DNA of 34,832 bases from Spirochaetota bacterium (GTDB taxonomy: Bacteria > Spirochaetota > Brevinematia > DTOW01): positions 1 to 34,832 of the forward strand of contig JAPYWX010000003.1 in the NCBI GenBank assembly GCA_028276145.1, in the 5' to 3' direction. The notes below the pieces were generated by a model that saw only the letters and a list, made by a program, of their open reading frames with translations, was not told where the DNA came from and searched no databases. Within the stretch, counting starts at the first letter, position 1; every line of letters starts with the position of its first letter. The position numbers were made by a program, and so were the translations under genes. Positions 1-7,680 of this stretch are shown here, in pieces.

Positions 1-1211
1 ATACTCTTCTTCTTATTTATCAAAACCAAAGAAGCTAAAATAAAGGGGGTTATAGAGTTTGAAAATATTTTGTAGGCAACCATTAATGTAGAAATAATAT
101 CCTTCCCATAAAGAGCTATAACAAGAGCAACTGTTATAGCAACCATAGAAAAAATCCTTACAAACACCAAAGATAATAACTTCTCTCTCACTTTCTCATT
201 TTTCACAATGTTAAAAAGAAAATCCCTAACAAGAAGAGCAGTAACAGTAACAAGAATTATATCAGCTCCAGAAAGAGGTATAGAAACAAGAAATACCATC
301 ATGAGTGGCTTAAGCCACTCAGGTAACAAATCAAGTGAAATCTCCAATATCACCTTATCAGGATTAGCAATATTCCCTAAATAGTACCTAGAAACTATCC
401 CCAATAGCACTATAAGCGTAGCTATAATCAAAATAAGAATGGAAGAGATAATCAAAGAAAACCTAGCAGTTCTCTCCGAGTTTGATGAGAATATCCTAGA
501 GTATATATCCGGACCAAAAAGATACGAAAGGAAAACAGCAACAAACAAAGAAAACCAAAAATCAAAAGTAAATTTATCATCAAACGAAAATGTTATATTC
601 CTTAGCTCCTTAACCCCCCCTAAATCAACCTTACCAAAAACAGCAAACAACAAAACGACTATAGCAGCTACCATCAATATCACTTGAAGAAACCCTGTTT
701 TCATTGTCCCCACTTGACCATACAAAACAGTATACCCCGCAAACAAAACAGTAAAAACAACATACCCTACAACTTTGTTCCCACCAAATAAATACGAAGC
801 TATATTACCACCTGCTATTATCTGACCCGCTAACACCGAAAGCCAAGCAATAAAAAGTATAGCACTAACCAAAACTTTCACTTCTATACCAAAAACCTTC
901 TCCACTACGTCAGATATAGTTACCCCCTTAACTTGATAAATAGCCCTAGAGAAAAAAATTGATAGAACCAGCAACCCAACAACTCCCGGTATTATCCACC
1001 ACAAAGCATTCCAACCAAACTTATACCCCCAACCAGCAAGCCCAAAAACCGAAGAAGCACCAAAAACTAAAGCAACTAAAGACATGCTAACTTCAAATAC
1101 ACCACCACTCCTATTAAAAACAAAATAGTGAGCCAACGAAAAACTATTCCTCAAAACATACAACAAAACAACCAAAAACAACAAAACAAAATAAATAATT
1201 ACATACACCAT
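1..1211 (-). CDS. Sodium:solute symporter family protein (partial, 3' end cut by window)
   Basis: Reading the minus strand from the ATG at 1211 gives an open frame of about 403 codons that runs off the left edge of the window. The product is almost entirely hydrophobic, with about ten membrane segments visible. It has features of the SSS (PutP/PanF-like) family: an early stretch LAGWGYKFGW, the motif VLAGQIIAGGNIA, and later FGPDIYSRIFS and SIPLSGADIILV. Family members import a small solute (amino acid, sugar, vitamin or carboxylate) with sodium across the inner membrane; the substrate cannot be told. No Shine-Dalgarno is seen before the ATG. An inverted repeat (1216-1242) lies directly upstream. 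It is the only gene in its visible transcription unit. Family assignment is fairly sure, substrate unknown. Confidence 0.82.
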   Translation of the reverse strand, partial: MVYVIIYFVLLFLVVLLYVLRNSFSLAHYFVFNRSGGVFEVSMSLVALVFGASSVFGLAGWGYKFGWNALWWIIPGVVGLLVLSIFFSRAIYQVKGVTISDVVEKVFGIEVKVLVSAILFIAWLSVLAGQIIAGGNIASYLFGGNKVVGYVVFTVLFAGYTVLYGQVGTMKTGFLQVILMVAAIVVLLFAVFGKVDLGGVKELRNITFSFDDKFTFDFWFSLFVAVFLSYLFGPDIYSRIFSSNSERTARFSLIISSILILIIATLIVLLGIVSRYYLGNIANPDKVILEISLDLLPEWLKPLMMVFLVSIPLSGADIILVTVTALLVRDFLFNIVKNEKVREKLLSLVFVRIFSMVAITVALVIALYGKDIISTLMVAYKIFSNSITPFILASLVLINKKKS

Positions 1212-1215
1212 ATTA

Positions 1216-1242
1216 GTAAACACTTTTAAATGATATGTTTAC
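1216..1242 (-). promoter_or_regulatory. Candidate operator, GTAAAC-N15-GTTTAC, upstream of symporter
   Basis: Arms GTAAACA (1216-1222) and TGTTTAC (1236-1242) form an inverted repeat that ends four bases before the ATG at 1211. A TTGAAA-like -35 on the minus strand lies at 1247-1252, so the repeat would cover the -10 region and start. The same arms with the same 15-base spacing occur upstream of the TonB receptor (21869-21895), both preceded by TATTA. A repressor site is inferred. Confidence 0.45.
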
Positions 1243-1280
1243 ACATTTTCAAAATGTATTGATTGTCTTGAAAAAATTAA

Positions 1281-1362
1281 CAGGCTATACCTGTATCAGG
1301 CTAATGCTTGTTTCTTAACAGGCTAGTGCCTGTTTCTTAACAGGCCAATGCCTGTTTCTTAA
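1281..1362. repeat. Tandem 22-bp repeat with CAGGC/GCCTG palindromes
   Basis: One short copy (1281-1296) is followed by three 22-base copies at 1297-1318, 1319-1340 and 1341-1362. Each has CAGGC, a 4-base loop, GCCTG (GCTTG in the first) and a shared tail TTTCTTAA. This is the first repeat block in the 450-base gap between the symporter and tlpA; no gene is seen in that gap. Confidence 0.85.
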
Positions 1363-1370
1363 TCAATAAA

Positions 1371-1435
1371 GTGCTTAAAGCACAAAGTGCTTAAAGCACG
1401 AGTGCTATTTAGCACGAGGTGCTATGAAGCACCTC
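1371..1435. repeat. Array of GTGCT/AGCAC palindromes
   Basis: Four units: GTGCTTAAAGCAC at 1371-1383 and 1387-1399, GTGCTATTTAGCAC at 1402-1415, and a longer stem GAGGTGCT-ATGA-AGCACCTC at 1416-1435. The last is followed by ATTTTT on the plus strand and could end plus-strand transcription. Spacing of the first units is 16 and 15 bases. Confidence 0.85.
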
Positions 1436-1528
1436 ATTTTTATCGTAGAGATTCATAGTATCTCTGCACTATTAAAAAGTGAAGACAGGCAATACAAAAT
1501 TAAGCAGTCTACAGGATTCAAAAATTGA

Positions 1529-1573
1529 GTGTTTTAAACACTGAGTGTTTTAAACACATAGTGTTTAAAACAC
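1529..1573. repeat. Array of GTGTT/AACAC palindromes, 16-bp period
   Basis: Three palindromes, GTGTTTTAAACAC at 1529-1541 and 1545-1557 and GTGTTTAAAACAC at 1561-1573, spaced exactly 16 bases apart. This lies about 90 bases past the tlpA stop codon. Between this and the previous array there is a weaker hairpin, AGAGAT-N7-ATCTCT, near 1446-1464. Confidence 0.85.
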
Positions 1574-1662
1574 TGAGTATGTAAAAATTACACAGCTACG
1601 AGATAACATCTCTTTACCGTGAAGGAAAAGTTTTTTCAACAGAATTCAATAATAAAGCAAAA

Positions 1663-2205
1663 TTATTTGTTCGTAGCCTTTGGTATATATTTTTTGATCA
1701 CATACTCAAAGCTTTCAAATGTTCGTGCTCCTATTATTCTCTCAACTATTTTACCTTCGGTGTTTATGATAAATGTGGTTGGTATTGATGAAATACCACC
1801 GTAGAGATACGCTATTTCACCGTATCTGTCCCAAATTATGGGATAATTGAATTTGTTTTCTCTATAGTTTTTTACATCGCCTAGACTCCTATCAAGAGAC
1901 ACACCAATTATTTGTATTTTATCCTTATAAACTTTCTGTAGCTTTATTAGTTCAGGTATTTCAAATCTACAAGGCGGGCACCATGTAGCCCAAAAGTTAA
2001 CAACTATTATCTTCTTGCCAAGGTAATCAGCCAAATTTACTTTATTACCCTCTATGTCCTTCGCTGAGAATATAAACGCTGGTAAATTCTTTTCACTTTC
2101 TTTTCCTATAGCTTTCTCAACTCCCATCAAATGGATTGGTGAAGATACAAACAATATAGTAACCAAAACTAGTAATGTAACTTTAAAGTTTGATAGCTTT
2201 CTCAT
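1663..2205 (-). CDS. TlpA-like thioredoxin-fold thiol-disulfide protein
   Basis: 180 residues. A hydrophobic N-terminal segment (residues 8-28) is a signal peptide or anchor, so the redox domain should act outside the inner membrane. The active site is WATWCPPCR with cysteines 76 and 79, in the TlpA/ResA type context (VNFWATWC). Other AhpC/TSA-type landmarks follow: IIGVSLDRS, and a cis-proline segment SSIPTTFIINTEGKIV near residue 140. Family members reduce or handle disulfides of exported proteins, for example in cytochrome c maturation; no cytochrome genes are near. It follows trxB by 13 bases on the same strand, so co-transcription is likely and the pair fits a thiol redox role. The Shine-Dalgarno is weak. 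Confidence 0.85.
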   Translation of the reverse strand: MRKLSNFKVTLLVLVTILFVSSPIHLMGVEKAIGKESEKNLPAFIFSAKDIEGNKVNLADYLGKKIIVVNFWATWCPPCRFEIPELIKLQKVYKDKIQIIGVSLDRSLGDVKNYRENKFNYPIIWDRYGEIAYLYGGISSIPTTFIINTEGKIVERIIGARTFESFEYVIKKYIPKATNK

Positions 2206-2218
2206 ACTTCAGTTCCCA

Positions 2219-3208
2219 CTATTTCTTTGATACTTTTTGTTTTATTTTATCAACATACTTCTCTGCTGCAACTGCTGCTATTGCTCCGTCTGCTGCTGCA
2301 GTTATTGCCTGCCTCAGGAACTTAGAAATACAATCTCCCGCTGCAAAAACTCCCGGTATATTAGTACTCATATCATAGAGGTTAACTTTTATATAACCAT
2401 ACTCATCCTTTTCTAAATCTTCAAACATCTGAGTATTCGGAACCATACCGATAAATACAAAAACACCATCTGTCTTTACCTCACTAATCTCTCCAGTTTG
2501 AACATTCCTTATCTTTACAGCCTCAACCTTCTCGTTACCTATAATTTCCTCTACAACAGAATTGAATATAAATTTAAATTTAGGATTAGCAAAAACCCTC
2601 TCCTGTAAGATTTTTTCAGCTCTAAAAGAATCCCTTCTGTGAATAATAGTAATACTTCTAGCAAAGTTTGCTATGAAAAGTCCTTCATCCAAAGCAGTAT
2701 TTCCCCCACCAACTATGACAACATCCTTATCCTTAAAGAAAGCAGCATCACAAGTAGCACAGAATGAAACCCCCCTACCTATGAACTTCTCCTCTCCCGG
2801 TACTCCAAGTTTCTTATAATCCGCACCAGTAGCAATTATAACACTATACGCTTTTAGCTCTTTACCACTAGCCAACTTAACTGTTTTCAATTCTTCCTTC
2901 AAATTAACTCCCTTTACCTCGTCAAGAATAACCTTAAGCCCATGCTTCCTAGCCTGTTCCTCTAACTTAAGTCCCAACTCATAACCATTTATCTCTGGAA
3001 TCCCTGGGTAATTCTCAACTACATTAGTTGTTGCTATCTGACCACCAGGACCTAACTTTTCAACTAAAACAGCATTCATCCTAGCTCTCGAAGCATAAAT
3101 ACCTGCAGAAAAACCAGCAACCCCACCACCTATTATAACAACATCAAAAACATCATCATAGTTTATCTCCTCCTTAGGCTTACTCAAATTCATAATAGTT
3201 ATATCCAT
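2219..3208 (-). CDS. trxB: Thioredoxin reductase (NADPH- or ferredoxin-type flavoprotein)
   Basis: 329 residues, the usual length. An FAD-binding Rossmann motif GGGVAGFSAGIYASR lies near residue 27, the redox pair CATC at 150-153, a second dinucleotide motif GGGNTALDEG near 167, and the FAD motif GVFAAGDC near 287. The enzyme passes electrons to thioredoxin in the cytoplasm. No thioredoxin gene is in the window; the neighbour tlpA, 13 bases downstream, encodes an exported thioredoxin-fold protein. The N-terminus carries about 20 extra residues before the FAD domain. The ATG at 3208 is preceded by GGGGAG with good spacing. The electron donor (NADPH or other) cannot be read reliably here. Confidence 0.95.
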   Translation of the reverse strand: MDITIMNLSKPKEEINYDDVFDVVIIGGGVAGFSAGIYASRARMNAVLVEKLGPGGQIATTNVVENYPGIPEINGYELGLKLEEQARKHGLKVILDEVKGVNLKEELKTVKLASGKELKAYSVIIATGADYKKLGVPGEEKFIGRGVSFCATCDAAFFKDKDVVIVGGGNTALDEGLFIANFARSITIIHRRDSFRAEKILQERVFANPKFKFIFNSVVEEIIGNEKVEAVKIRNVQTGEISEVKTDGVFVFIGMVPNTQMFEDLEKDEYGYIKVNLYDMSTNIPGVFAAGDCISKFLRQAITAAADGAIAAVAAEKYVDKIKQKVSKK

Positions 3209-3233
3209 ATACTCCCCCCATGTATTTTATAAA

Positions 3234-3262
3234 AATATACAAAAGTTAAAATCTTTTTTCAA
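3234..3262 (-). promoter_or_regulatory. Promoter of trxB-tlpA
   Basis: On the minus strand TTGAAA (3257-3262), 17 bases, TATATT (3234-3239). The -35 box touches the edge of a CAGG palindrome (3263-3276). Confidence 0.55.
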
Positions 3263-3292
3263 CAGGTTAATACCCGAACAGGTTAACACCTG
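3263..3292. repeat. CAGGT/ACCTG palindrome pair
   Basis: A decayed copy CAGGTTAATACCCG (3263-3276) and an intact one CAGGTTAACACCTG (3279-3292), 16 bases apart. They are the CAGG class of the window's palindromes. The rest of this 316-base gap holds promoters on each side and one strong hairpin at 3411. Confidence 0.75.
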
Positions 3293-3410
3293 TTTTAACA
3301 CTTTATTCTAAAGGTAATTATTCACCTACTAGCAACAAGACGTTTTTACAGCTAAGCTCGTAGGGAAATAGTTTTTCTCTCCACATCTAGCCTATTTTTA
3401 TCCATTCATT

Positions 3411-3434
3411 TAAGGGATGCTAACGCATCCCTTA
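3411..3434. other. Strong hairpin between divergent genes
   Basis: TAAGGGATGC and GCATCCCTTA pair perfectly over 10 bases around a TAAC loop. It lies between the divergent trxB and nuclease genes, where no terminator is needed, and is not followed by a T run. It may be an operator or a relic repeat. Confidence 0.6.
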
Positions 3435-3485
3435 GAAGGAAAATTTTTAAGCATAATTCTACTCAGCATATGTAAGGAAAAATAT

Positions 3486-3514
3486 TTGACTAGAGTATTT
3501 TCATTTGTTTATCT
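3486..3514 (+). promoter_or_regulatory. Promoter of bifunctional nuclease gene
   Basis: TTGACT (3486-3491), 17 bases, TTATCT (3509-3514). The ATG at 3525 follows the -10 by only 10 bases, so the leader would be only a few bases long. Confidence 0.45.
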
Positions 3515-3524
3515 TTAAAAGGGA

Positions 3525-4166
3525 ATGGATGAACTTGTAAGGGTTGAAATTGATGACATAATAATGACGAATACTGGCTTTGCGATGGTTCTTATTGATA
3601 GAGAAAAAGAAAGAGTACTCCCTATATTCATAGGACCATTTGAAGCAAACGGTATTCTAATGAAGCTTCAAGGTGTTTCTTTTCCTAGGCCTTTAACATA
3701 CGATTTAATAAAAAACATCATTGAAATGATGCAGGGATACGTAGAGAAAGTAGTTATAAACGACCTTAGAGACGGAACATTCTACGCAACACTATACATA
3801 GTAACCAATGACCAAGTCTTGGAAATAGATTCAAGGCCAAGTGATGCAGTAGCAATATGTGTGAGGTCTGGTGCTCCTATATATGTTACCGAAAAAGTTA
3901 TGGCAATGTCCTCCATCCCGCTCGAAGAGTATAGCAGCAAAAAAGGATTCAAGTCACAAGAAGAGATTGAAGAAGAAGCATCAAAAGAAAAAGAAGAACC
4001 AAAACTTTATCAAACCAAAGAAGAAAAAACAAAGCAACAAGCAAAGAAAAAAGAAGTTTTAATTGAAGAACTTAAAAAAGAGCTAGAGAAAGCAGTAAAC
4101 GAAGAAAGATTTGAAGATGCAGCCAGAATAAGAGACGAAATAAAGAAACTAACAGAGGAACTATAA
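3525..4166 (+). CDS. Bifunctional nuclease (BFN/DUF151) domain protein with C-terminal UVR motif
   Basis: 213 residues. Residues 1 to about 135 match the BFN/DUF151 family: VLIDREKERVLPIFIGPFEA, PRPLTYDLIKNI, and the conserved stretch EIDSRPSDAVAICVR. Plant members have DNase and RNase activity; bacterial roles are poorly known. A charged lysine/glutamate-rich linker (140-175) leads to a UvrB/UvrC-type motif, AVNEERFEDAARIRDEI, a short coiled helix pair often used for protein contact. This domain pairing is known in other bacteria. The start at 3525 has only AAGGGA directly against the ATG. The 3' end overlaps the convergent protease gene by six bases. Confidence 0.85.
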   Translation: MDELVRVEIDDIIMTNTGFAMVLIDREKERVLPIFIGPFEANGILMKLQGVSFPRPLTYDLIKNIIEMMQGYVEKVVINDLRDGTFYATLYIVTNDQVLEIDSRPSDAVAICVRSGAPIYVTEKVMAMSSIPLEEYSSKKGFKSQEEIEEEASKEKEEPKLYQTKEEKTKQQAKKKEVLIEELKKELEKAVNEERFEDAARIRDEIKKLTEEL

Positions 4167-4607
4167 CTTCTCTATAAGTTCTCTTACTGTCCTTTTAGCT
4201 TCTGGTATCGCTCTCAGGACAACATCAGATATTTTTTCTTCAAATATCTGAATATTTTCAACTGAGATGCCGACTATTACCACCTTCTTCCCTTCAAGAA
4301 ATCCCATTTTCTTGGCTACTTCTATAGCAAAAGGTACCTCAAACCCATGAGATGAAATAGGCTTTAGATACTTTGGGTAAGAATCCTGATCAACAACAAA
4401 GACTTTACCAGGTTCATCAGCTAACACAGCATCAACAATTACCATTTTTTCGCTATCCTCAGCTAAGTATATGATTCTAGAAGGGTCATTAGTAGTTACA
4501 AATTCAACTTCATCAGAATCTATTTCATCTGAAAGTTCCTCAACTACCTTTATACCTATGTAATCGTCACCACCTAAAGCGTGCCCAACACCTATTACGC
4601 GAATCAT
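4161..4607 (-). CDS. Hydrogenase maturation protease-like protein (HycI/HyaD family)
   Basis: 148 residues, normal length. The start MIRVIGVGHALGGDDYIG is the family signature. Enzymes of this family clip the C-terminus of the large subunit of NiFe hydrogenases after nickel insertion. The three presumed metal ligands seem kept: D15 in GDD, D59 in IVDAV and H87 in SSHGF (compare Glu/Asp, Asp and His in E. coli HybD). No hydrogenase gene is in the window, so the substrate is elsewhere or different. It overlaps the upstream oxidoreductase gamma gene by four bases, which implies translational coupling, and overlaps the convergent nuclease by six. Confidence 0.82.
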   Translation of the reverse strand: MIRVIGVGHALGGDDYIGIKVVEELSDEIDSDEVEFVTTNDPSRIIYLAEDSEKMVIVDAVLADEPGKVFVVDQDSYPKYLKPISSHGFEVPFAIEVAKKMGFLEGKKVVIVGISVENIQIFEEKISDVVLRAIPEAKRTVRELIEKL

Positions 4608-5149
4608 AACCTAGCAAAAAGCTCATACCCCACCTTTGCAGCATTTTGGTTGAGTAATACTAGATTGGCTCTCCCCTTCTGCCCAAAAAACTTTTCTATT
4701 CCCTTCAATAAATGCTCAAAAGGATAAAGTTTAGTAATTGCTATAAGGGCTCCCAACATTATCATGTTAGCAAACCTAACATCTCCAAGCTCTAAAGCAA
4801 GTTTATTAGCATCTATAGAAAAAGTCTCTATATCATCTCTTTTTGGCGGGTTATTTACCAAAGATTTGTTGTATATCAAAAAACCACCTTTCTCAACCCA
4901 ATTCTCAAACTTATTCACAGAAGGCTGATTCATGCATACAACAATGTTAGGAGACTGAGTAACCGGCGAAGCTACTTCTTCATCATCTATAACAACCGTA
5001 CAATTAGAAGTACCGCCTCTTTGCTCAGCACCATACGAAGGGAAAAAGGTAGGATACTTACCAGCAAACATAGCACCATAACTGAGTACCATTCCAGCCG
5101 AAAGCACCCCCTGTCCACCAAAACCGGATATTATTACTCTATTCTCCAC
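4604..5149 (-). CDS. 2-oxoacid:acceptor oxidoreductase gamma subunit (KorC/VorC-like), orphan
   Basis: 181 residues from a GTG start at 5149, chosen because GGAGG (5156-5160) sits six bases upstream; a longer frame to 5191 would start inside the promoter region. The motif ISGFGGQGVLSAG, then FPSYGAEQRGGTSNC and SPVTQSPN, are typical of the gamma subunit of ferredoxin-dependent 2-oxoglutarate or branched-chain oxoacid oxidoreductases. This subunit normally works with alpha, beta and delta partners, but none adjoin it. A full set with its own, different gamma lies at 9843-12890. It heads a two-gene unit with the maturation protease. Whether it serves a second complex elsewhere cannot be seen. 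Confidence 0.85.
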   Translation of the reverse strand: MENRVIISGFGGQGVLSAGMVLSYGAMFAGKYPTFFPSYGAEQRGGTSNCTVVIDDEEVASPVTQSPNIVVCMNQPSVNKFENWVEKGGFLIYNKSLVNNPPKRDDIETFSIDANKLALELGDVRFANMIMLGALIAITKLYPFEHLLKGIEKFFGQKGRANLVLLNQNAAKVGYELFARL

Positions 5150-5182
5150 GGCTTTCCTCCTCACTAAAAGTAGTACCTTGCA

Positions 5183-5210
5183 ATAATACAAGTATAAAAC
5201 AAATCTACAA
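5183..5210 (-). promoter_or_regulatory. Possible promoter of the gamma subunit-protease pair
   Basis: On the minus strand TTGTAG (5205-5210), 16 bases, TATTAT (5183-5188). It diverges from the tsf promoter about 40 bases away. Confidence 0.4.
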
Positions 5211-5248
5211 AAAACTCAAAAAAAGAAGATTATGTTGGACTAAGGTGT

Positions 5249-5278
5249 TTGAAAAAGGTTTAGTATTGAATTTATAAT
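5249..5278 (+). promoter_or_regulatory. Promoter of tsf
   Basis: TTGAAA (5249-5254), 18 bases, perfect TATAAT (5273-5278), about 45 bases before the ATG. Confidence 0.65.
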
Positions 5279-5322
5279 TACACTCAAAATTTTAATCTCT
5301 TAAGGATAAAGGAGGGGTAAGT

Positions 5323-6144
5323 ATGGCAGATATGGAGACGATAAAAGCACTCAAAGAAAAAACTGGTGCTGGTCTCATGGATTGTAAAAAAGCTCTAGAG
5401 GAAGCGGGCGGGGATGTCGAAAAAGCAATAAAGATATTAAGAGAGAAAGGATTCGCTGCTGCAGAGAAAAAAGCTGACAGAGAGGCAAAAGAAGGGCTTG
5501 TTTATATCAATATCTCCGGCGACAAAGGCATAATAATTGAGGTTAACTGCGAAACAGACTTTGTCGCTAAAAATGAAGAGTTTAGAGAATTTGTCAAAAG
5601 AGTAGCTTCTTACATACTTGAAAAAGGATTAACATCAATTGATGAAAAAGTAGAAAAAATGAGAAAGGAAGCTATAATGAAATTCGGAGAAAACACAATC
5701 GTAAGAAGATGGGAAATATTAAAACTTGAGAAAGGCAATATTTTTGATACTTATCAACATGGTGATAAACTTGGAGTAGTTGTCGAAGGTAAGATAGATT
5801 TATCCTCAGAAGAGTCAAAATCTCTCCTACATGATATTGCTTTACAAATTGCTGCTATGGCTCCGCAAGTTGTAAAGAGTGAGGACTTAGACAAGGATTT
5901 CGTAGAGTCCAAGAAAAAGGAATTCATCCAAGAGATGATAAATCTCGGTAAACCAGAGAACATAGCAGAAAAAGCAGCAATGGGTAAACTACAAAAGTTA
6001 TTCTCCGAACTATGCTTGTATGACCAACCATTCATAAAGGACGAAAAAGGAGAAAAAACCGTTAAGGACATCATAAACGAATACAAGAAGAAAACAGGAA
6101 AAGAATTTGAAGTTGTAAGGTTTATAAGGTTTCAAATTGGGTGA
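5323..6144 (+). CDS. tsf: Elongation factor Ts
   Basis: 273 residues, close to full length. The N-terminal UBA-like domain KTGAGLMDCKKALEEAGGD and the core motif NCETDFVAKNEEF are diagnostic. EF-Ts exchanges GDP for GTP on EF-Tu in the cytoplasm. The start is preceded by AAAGGAGG with good spacing and its own promoter. In most bacteria tsf follows rpsB; here the upstream neighbour is a divergent oxidoreductase gene and no rpsB is present, so the usual ribosomal pair is split. A GH13 gene follows after 48 bases on the same strand and may be read through. Confidence 0.97.
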   Translation: MADMETIKALKEKTGAGLMDCKKALEEAGGDVEKAIKILREKGFAAAEKKADREAKEGLVYINISGDKGIIIEVNCETDFVAKNEEFREFVKRVASYILEKGLTSIDEKVEKMRKEAIMKFGENTIVRRWEILKLEKGNIFDTYQHGDKLGVVVEGKIDLSSEESKSLLHDIALQIAAMAPQVVKSEDLDKDFVESKKKEFIQEMINLGKPENIAEKAAMGKLQKLFSELCLYDQPFIKDEKGEKTVKDIINEYKKKTGKEFEVVRFIRFQIG

Positions 6145-6192
6145 TAAAAAAAGATTTTGCCCATTATTTTGGTGTATGGTTAGGGGGTAAAA

Positions 6193-7449
6193 ATGTTTAT
6201 TTACAATCTTTTCCCTAGGCTCTATGGGCCATTTAGCAAGTGGATAGACGACTTAGATAGAATAAAGGAGTTGGGAGTAGACTGGATATATATAAACCCA
6301 GTATCTTACCCTGGGTTTTCCGGCAGCTTGTACTCAATAAAAGATCATTACAAATTCAACCCTCTGTTCCTAGACTCTAATTCAAAAAAATCACCAGAGG
6401 AACAATTCAGAGATTTCATTAAAGCGTGTAAATCAAGAGGAATAAAAGTAATCGTTGATTTGGTAGTCAATCACACAGCTATAGATTCCGTACTTGTAGA
6501 CAAACATCCTAACTGGTACAAAAGAGACGAAAACGGGCAAATAAAGAGACCAGGTGCATGGGATAATGGCGTATGGGTTGAATGGGGTGATTTAGCAGAA
6601 CTAGATAACGAGAACAGTCCTGACAAAAGAGCATTATGGAACTATTGGAAAGACTTAGTAGAATGGCATATAGACTTGGGAGTTGATGGGTTTAGATGCG
6701 ACTATGCTTATAATGTCCCTGTAGAATTATGGGAGTTCCTAATAAAGAACGCAAAATCCAAGAAAGAAGATGTTGTATTCTTAGCAGAGATACTCGGAGG
6801 TCCCTTTGACAAAAACCTAGAAGTTGCAAAAGCTGGCTTTGATTATGTATTTAGCAGTGCTAAATGGTGGAATTTCTCAGACGCTTGGTTCATAGAACAA
6901 ACAAGAGAGTTCTCAAAATATGTTAAAGCAATAGCATTTCCTGAATCTCATGACACACCAAGGTTGAATTCGGAGTACGAAGAAGATTTAGCAAAAATAA
7001 AGCAAAGATTCATATTTACAGCATTCATAAACGAAGGATTAATGATACCTGTAGGATTTGAGTTTGGCTTTGTTAACAAGCTAGATGTGGTAAAAACAAC
7101 CCCAGACTGGTGGGAAATACCATCTTATGACATTTCTAAGTTTATAAAACACATAGTTGAAATCAAAAAAAAGCATCCCATATTGTCGTATGACGCTACA
7201 TCAGTAGATATGCTAGAAAACAACCCTGACATTTCAATGTTTGTTAAAAGGAACAAGCTAACAGACCAAATTGCACTTTTCGTAGTTAACAAAAACACAA
7301 CCTCAAAAGTAAAGAGAATAATAGATTTCCCTAGTGTATTCGGTTATTACGATGCTATAGATGTAATAGATAACGTTGTAATGCCTAAGTACGCTGAAGT
7401 AACAGTACCGAGAGCAGGTATAAAAGTTTTCGTAAACAAAATACACTAA
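6193..7449 (+). CDS. Alpha-amylase family (GH13) protein, intracellular
   Basis: 418 residues with no signal peptide, so cytoplasmic. All four GH13 regions are present: DLVVNHT (89-95), GFRCDYA with nucleophile D170, FLAEILG with acid E199, and ESHDTP with H253-D254. It is short: the catalytic barrel plus a small C-terminal beta domain. The opening MFIYNLFPRLYG and the stretch YSIKDHYKFNP resemble intracellular glucan-acting enzymes such as maltosyl- or glucanotransferases as much as plain amylases; substrate is not assignable. GGGGG seven bases before the ATG serves as ribosome site. No clear promoter lies in the 48-base gap after tsf. Likely role: turnover of storage glucan or imported maltodextrin. 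Confidence 0.85.
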   Translation: MFIYNLFPRLYGPFSKWIDDLDRIKELGVDWIYINPVSYPGFSGSLYSIKDHYKFNPLFLDSNSKKSPEEQFRDFIKACKSRGIKVIVDLVVNHTAIDSVLVDKHPNWYKRDENGQIKRPGAWDNGVWVEWGDLAELDNENSPDKRALWNYWKDLVEWHIDLGVDGFRCDYAYNVPVELWEFLIKNAKSKKEDVVFLAEILGGPFDKNLEVAKAGFDYVFSSAKWWNFSDAWFIEQTREFSKYVKAIAFPESHDTPRLNSEYEEDLAKIKQRFIFTAFINEGLMIPVGFEFGFVNKLDVVKTTPDWWEIPSYDISKFIKHIVEIKKKHPILSYDATSVDMLENNPDISMFVKRNKLTDQIALFVVNKNTTSKVKRIIDFPSVFGYYDAIDVIDNVVMPKYAEVTVPRAGIKVFVNKIH

Positions 7450-7453
7450 TTAT

Positions 7454-7527
7454 TCGGGCCAGTGGGACTTGAACCCACGACCTCACGCGCCCGAAGCGTG
7501 CGCGCTAGCCATCTGCGCTATGGCCCG
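7454..7527 (-). tRNA. tRNA-Pro (anticodon CGG)
   Basis: 74 bases forming a full cloverleaf: acceptor CGGGCCA/TGGCCCG, D stem GCGC/GCGC, anticodon stem CACGC/GCGTG around loop TTCGGGC, T arm GTGGG-TTCAAGT-CCCAC, discriminator A. The C1-G72 start pair fits proline tRNAs. CCA is not encoded. Confidence 0.95.
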
Positions 7528-7540
7528 TCCCATTACAAAT

Positions 7541-7570
7541 ATAATAAATGTTTAAATAATCTCTATACAA
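7541..7570 (-). promoter_or_regulatory. Promoter of tRNA-Pro
   Basis: On the minus strand TTGTAT (7565-7570), 18 bases, TATTAT (7541-7546), 13 bases before the tRNA. Confidence 0.45.
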
Positions 7571-7596
7571 TTTAGTTTGATCTTGTTGAGAAATTC

Positions 7597-7641
7597 AACA
7601 GGCTTAGCCTGAACAGGCTTAGCCTGAACAGGCTTGGCCTG
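7597..7641. repeat. Three tandem CAGGC/GCCTG palindromes, 15-bp period
   Basis: AACAGGCTTAGCCTG twice and AACAGGCTTGGCCTG once, end to end with no other spacer. Preceded by TTGTTGAGAAATTC, as at the other CAGGC blocks. It opens a 490-base gene-free gap (7541-8032) that otherwise holds the repeats listed next. Confidence 0.9.
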
Positions 7642-7680
7642 TGACAAGCTACTACATGTTCCTCAATTTAAAACAAGAAT

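Noticed and set aside
439..687. Plus-strand reading frame of 82 codons
   Set aside because: It is antisense to the symporter, whose frame is continuous across this region.
1281..1573. CRISPR array
   Set aside because: Repeats are only 13-22 bases and spacers 0-3 bases; no cas genes are near.
1619..1804. Plus-strand reading frame of 61 codons
   Set aside because: It lies antisense to tlpA, lacks a ribosome site and has no recognisable content.
3871..4062. Lysine-rich plus-strand frame inside the nuclease gene
   Set aside because: It is an out-of-frame reading of the charged linker of the nuclease; no independent start signal.
5150..5191. Longer N-terminus for the oxidoreductase gamma subunit
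   Set aside because: The extra 14 residues lie over the promoter and ribosome site; GTG at 5149 has GGAGG at proper spacing.
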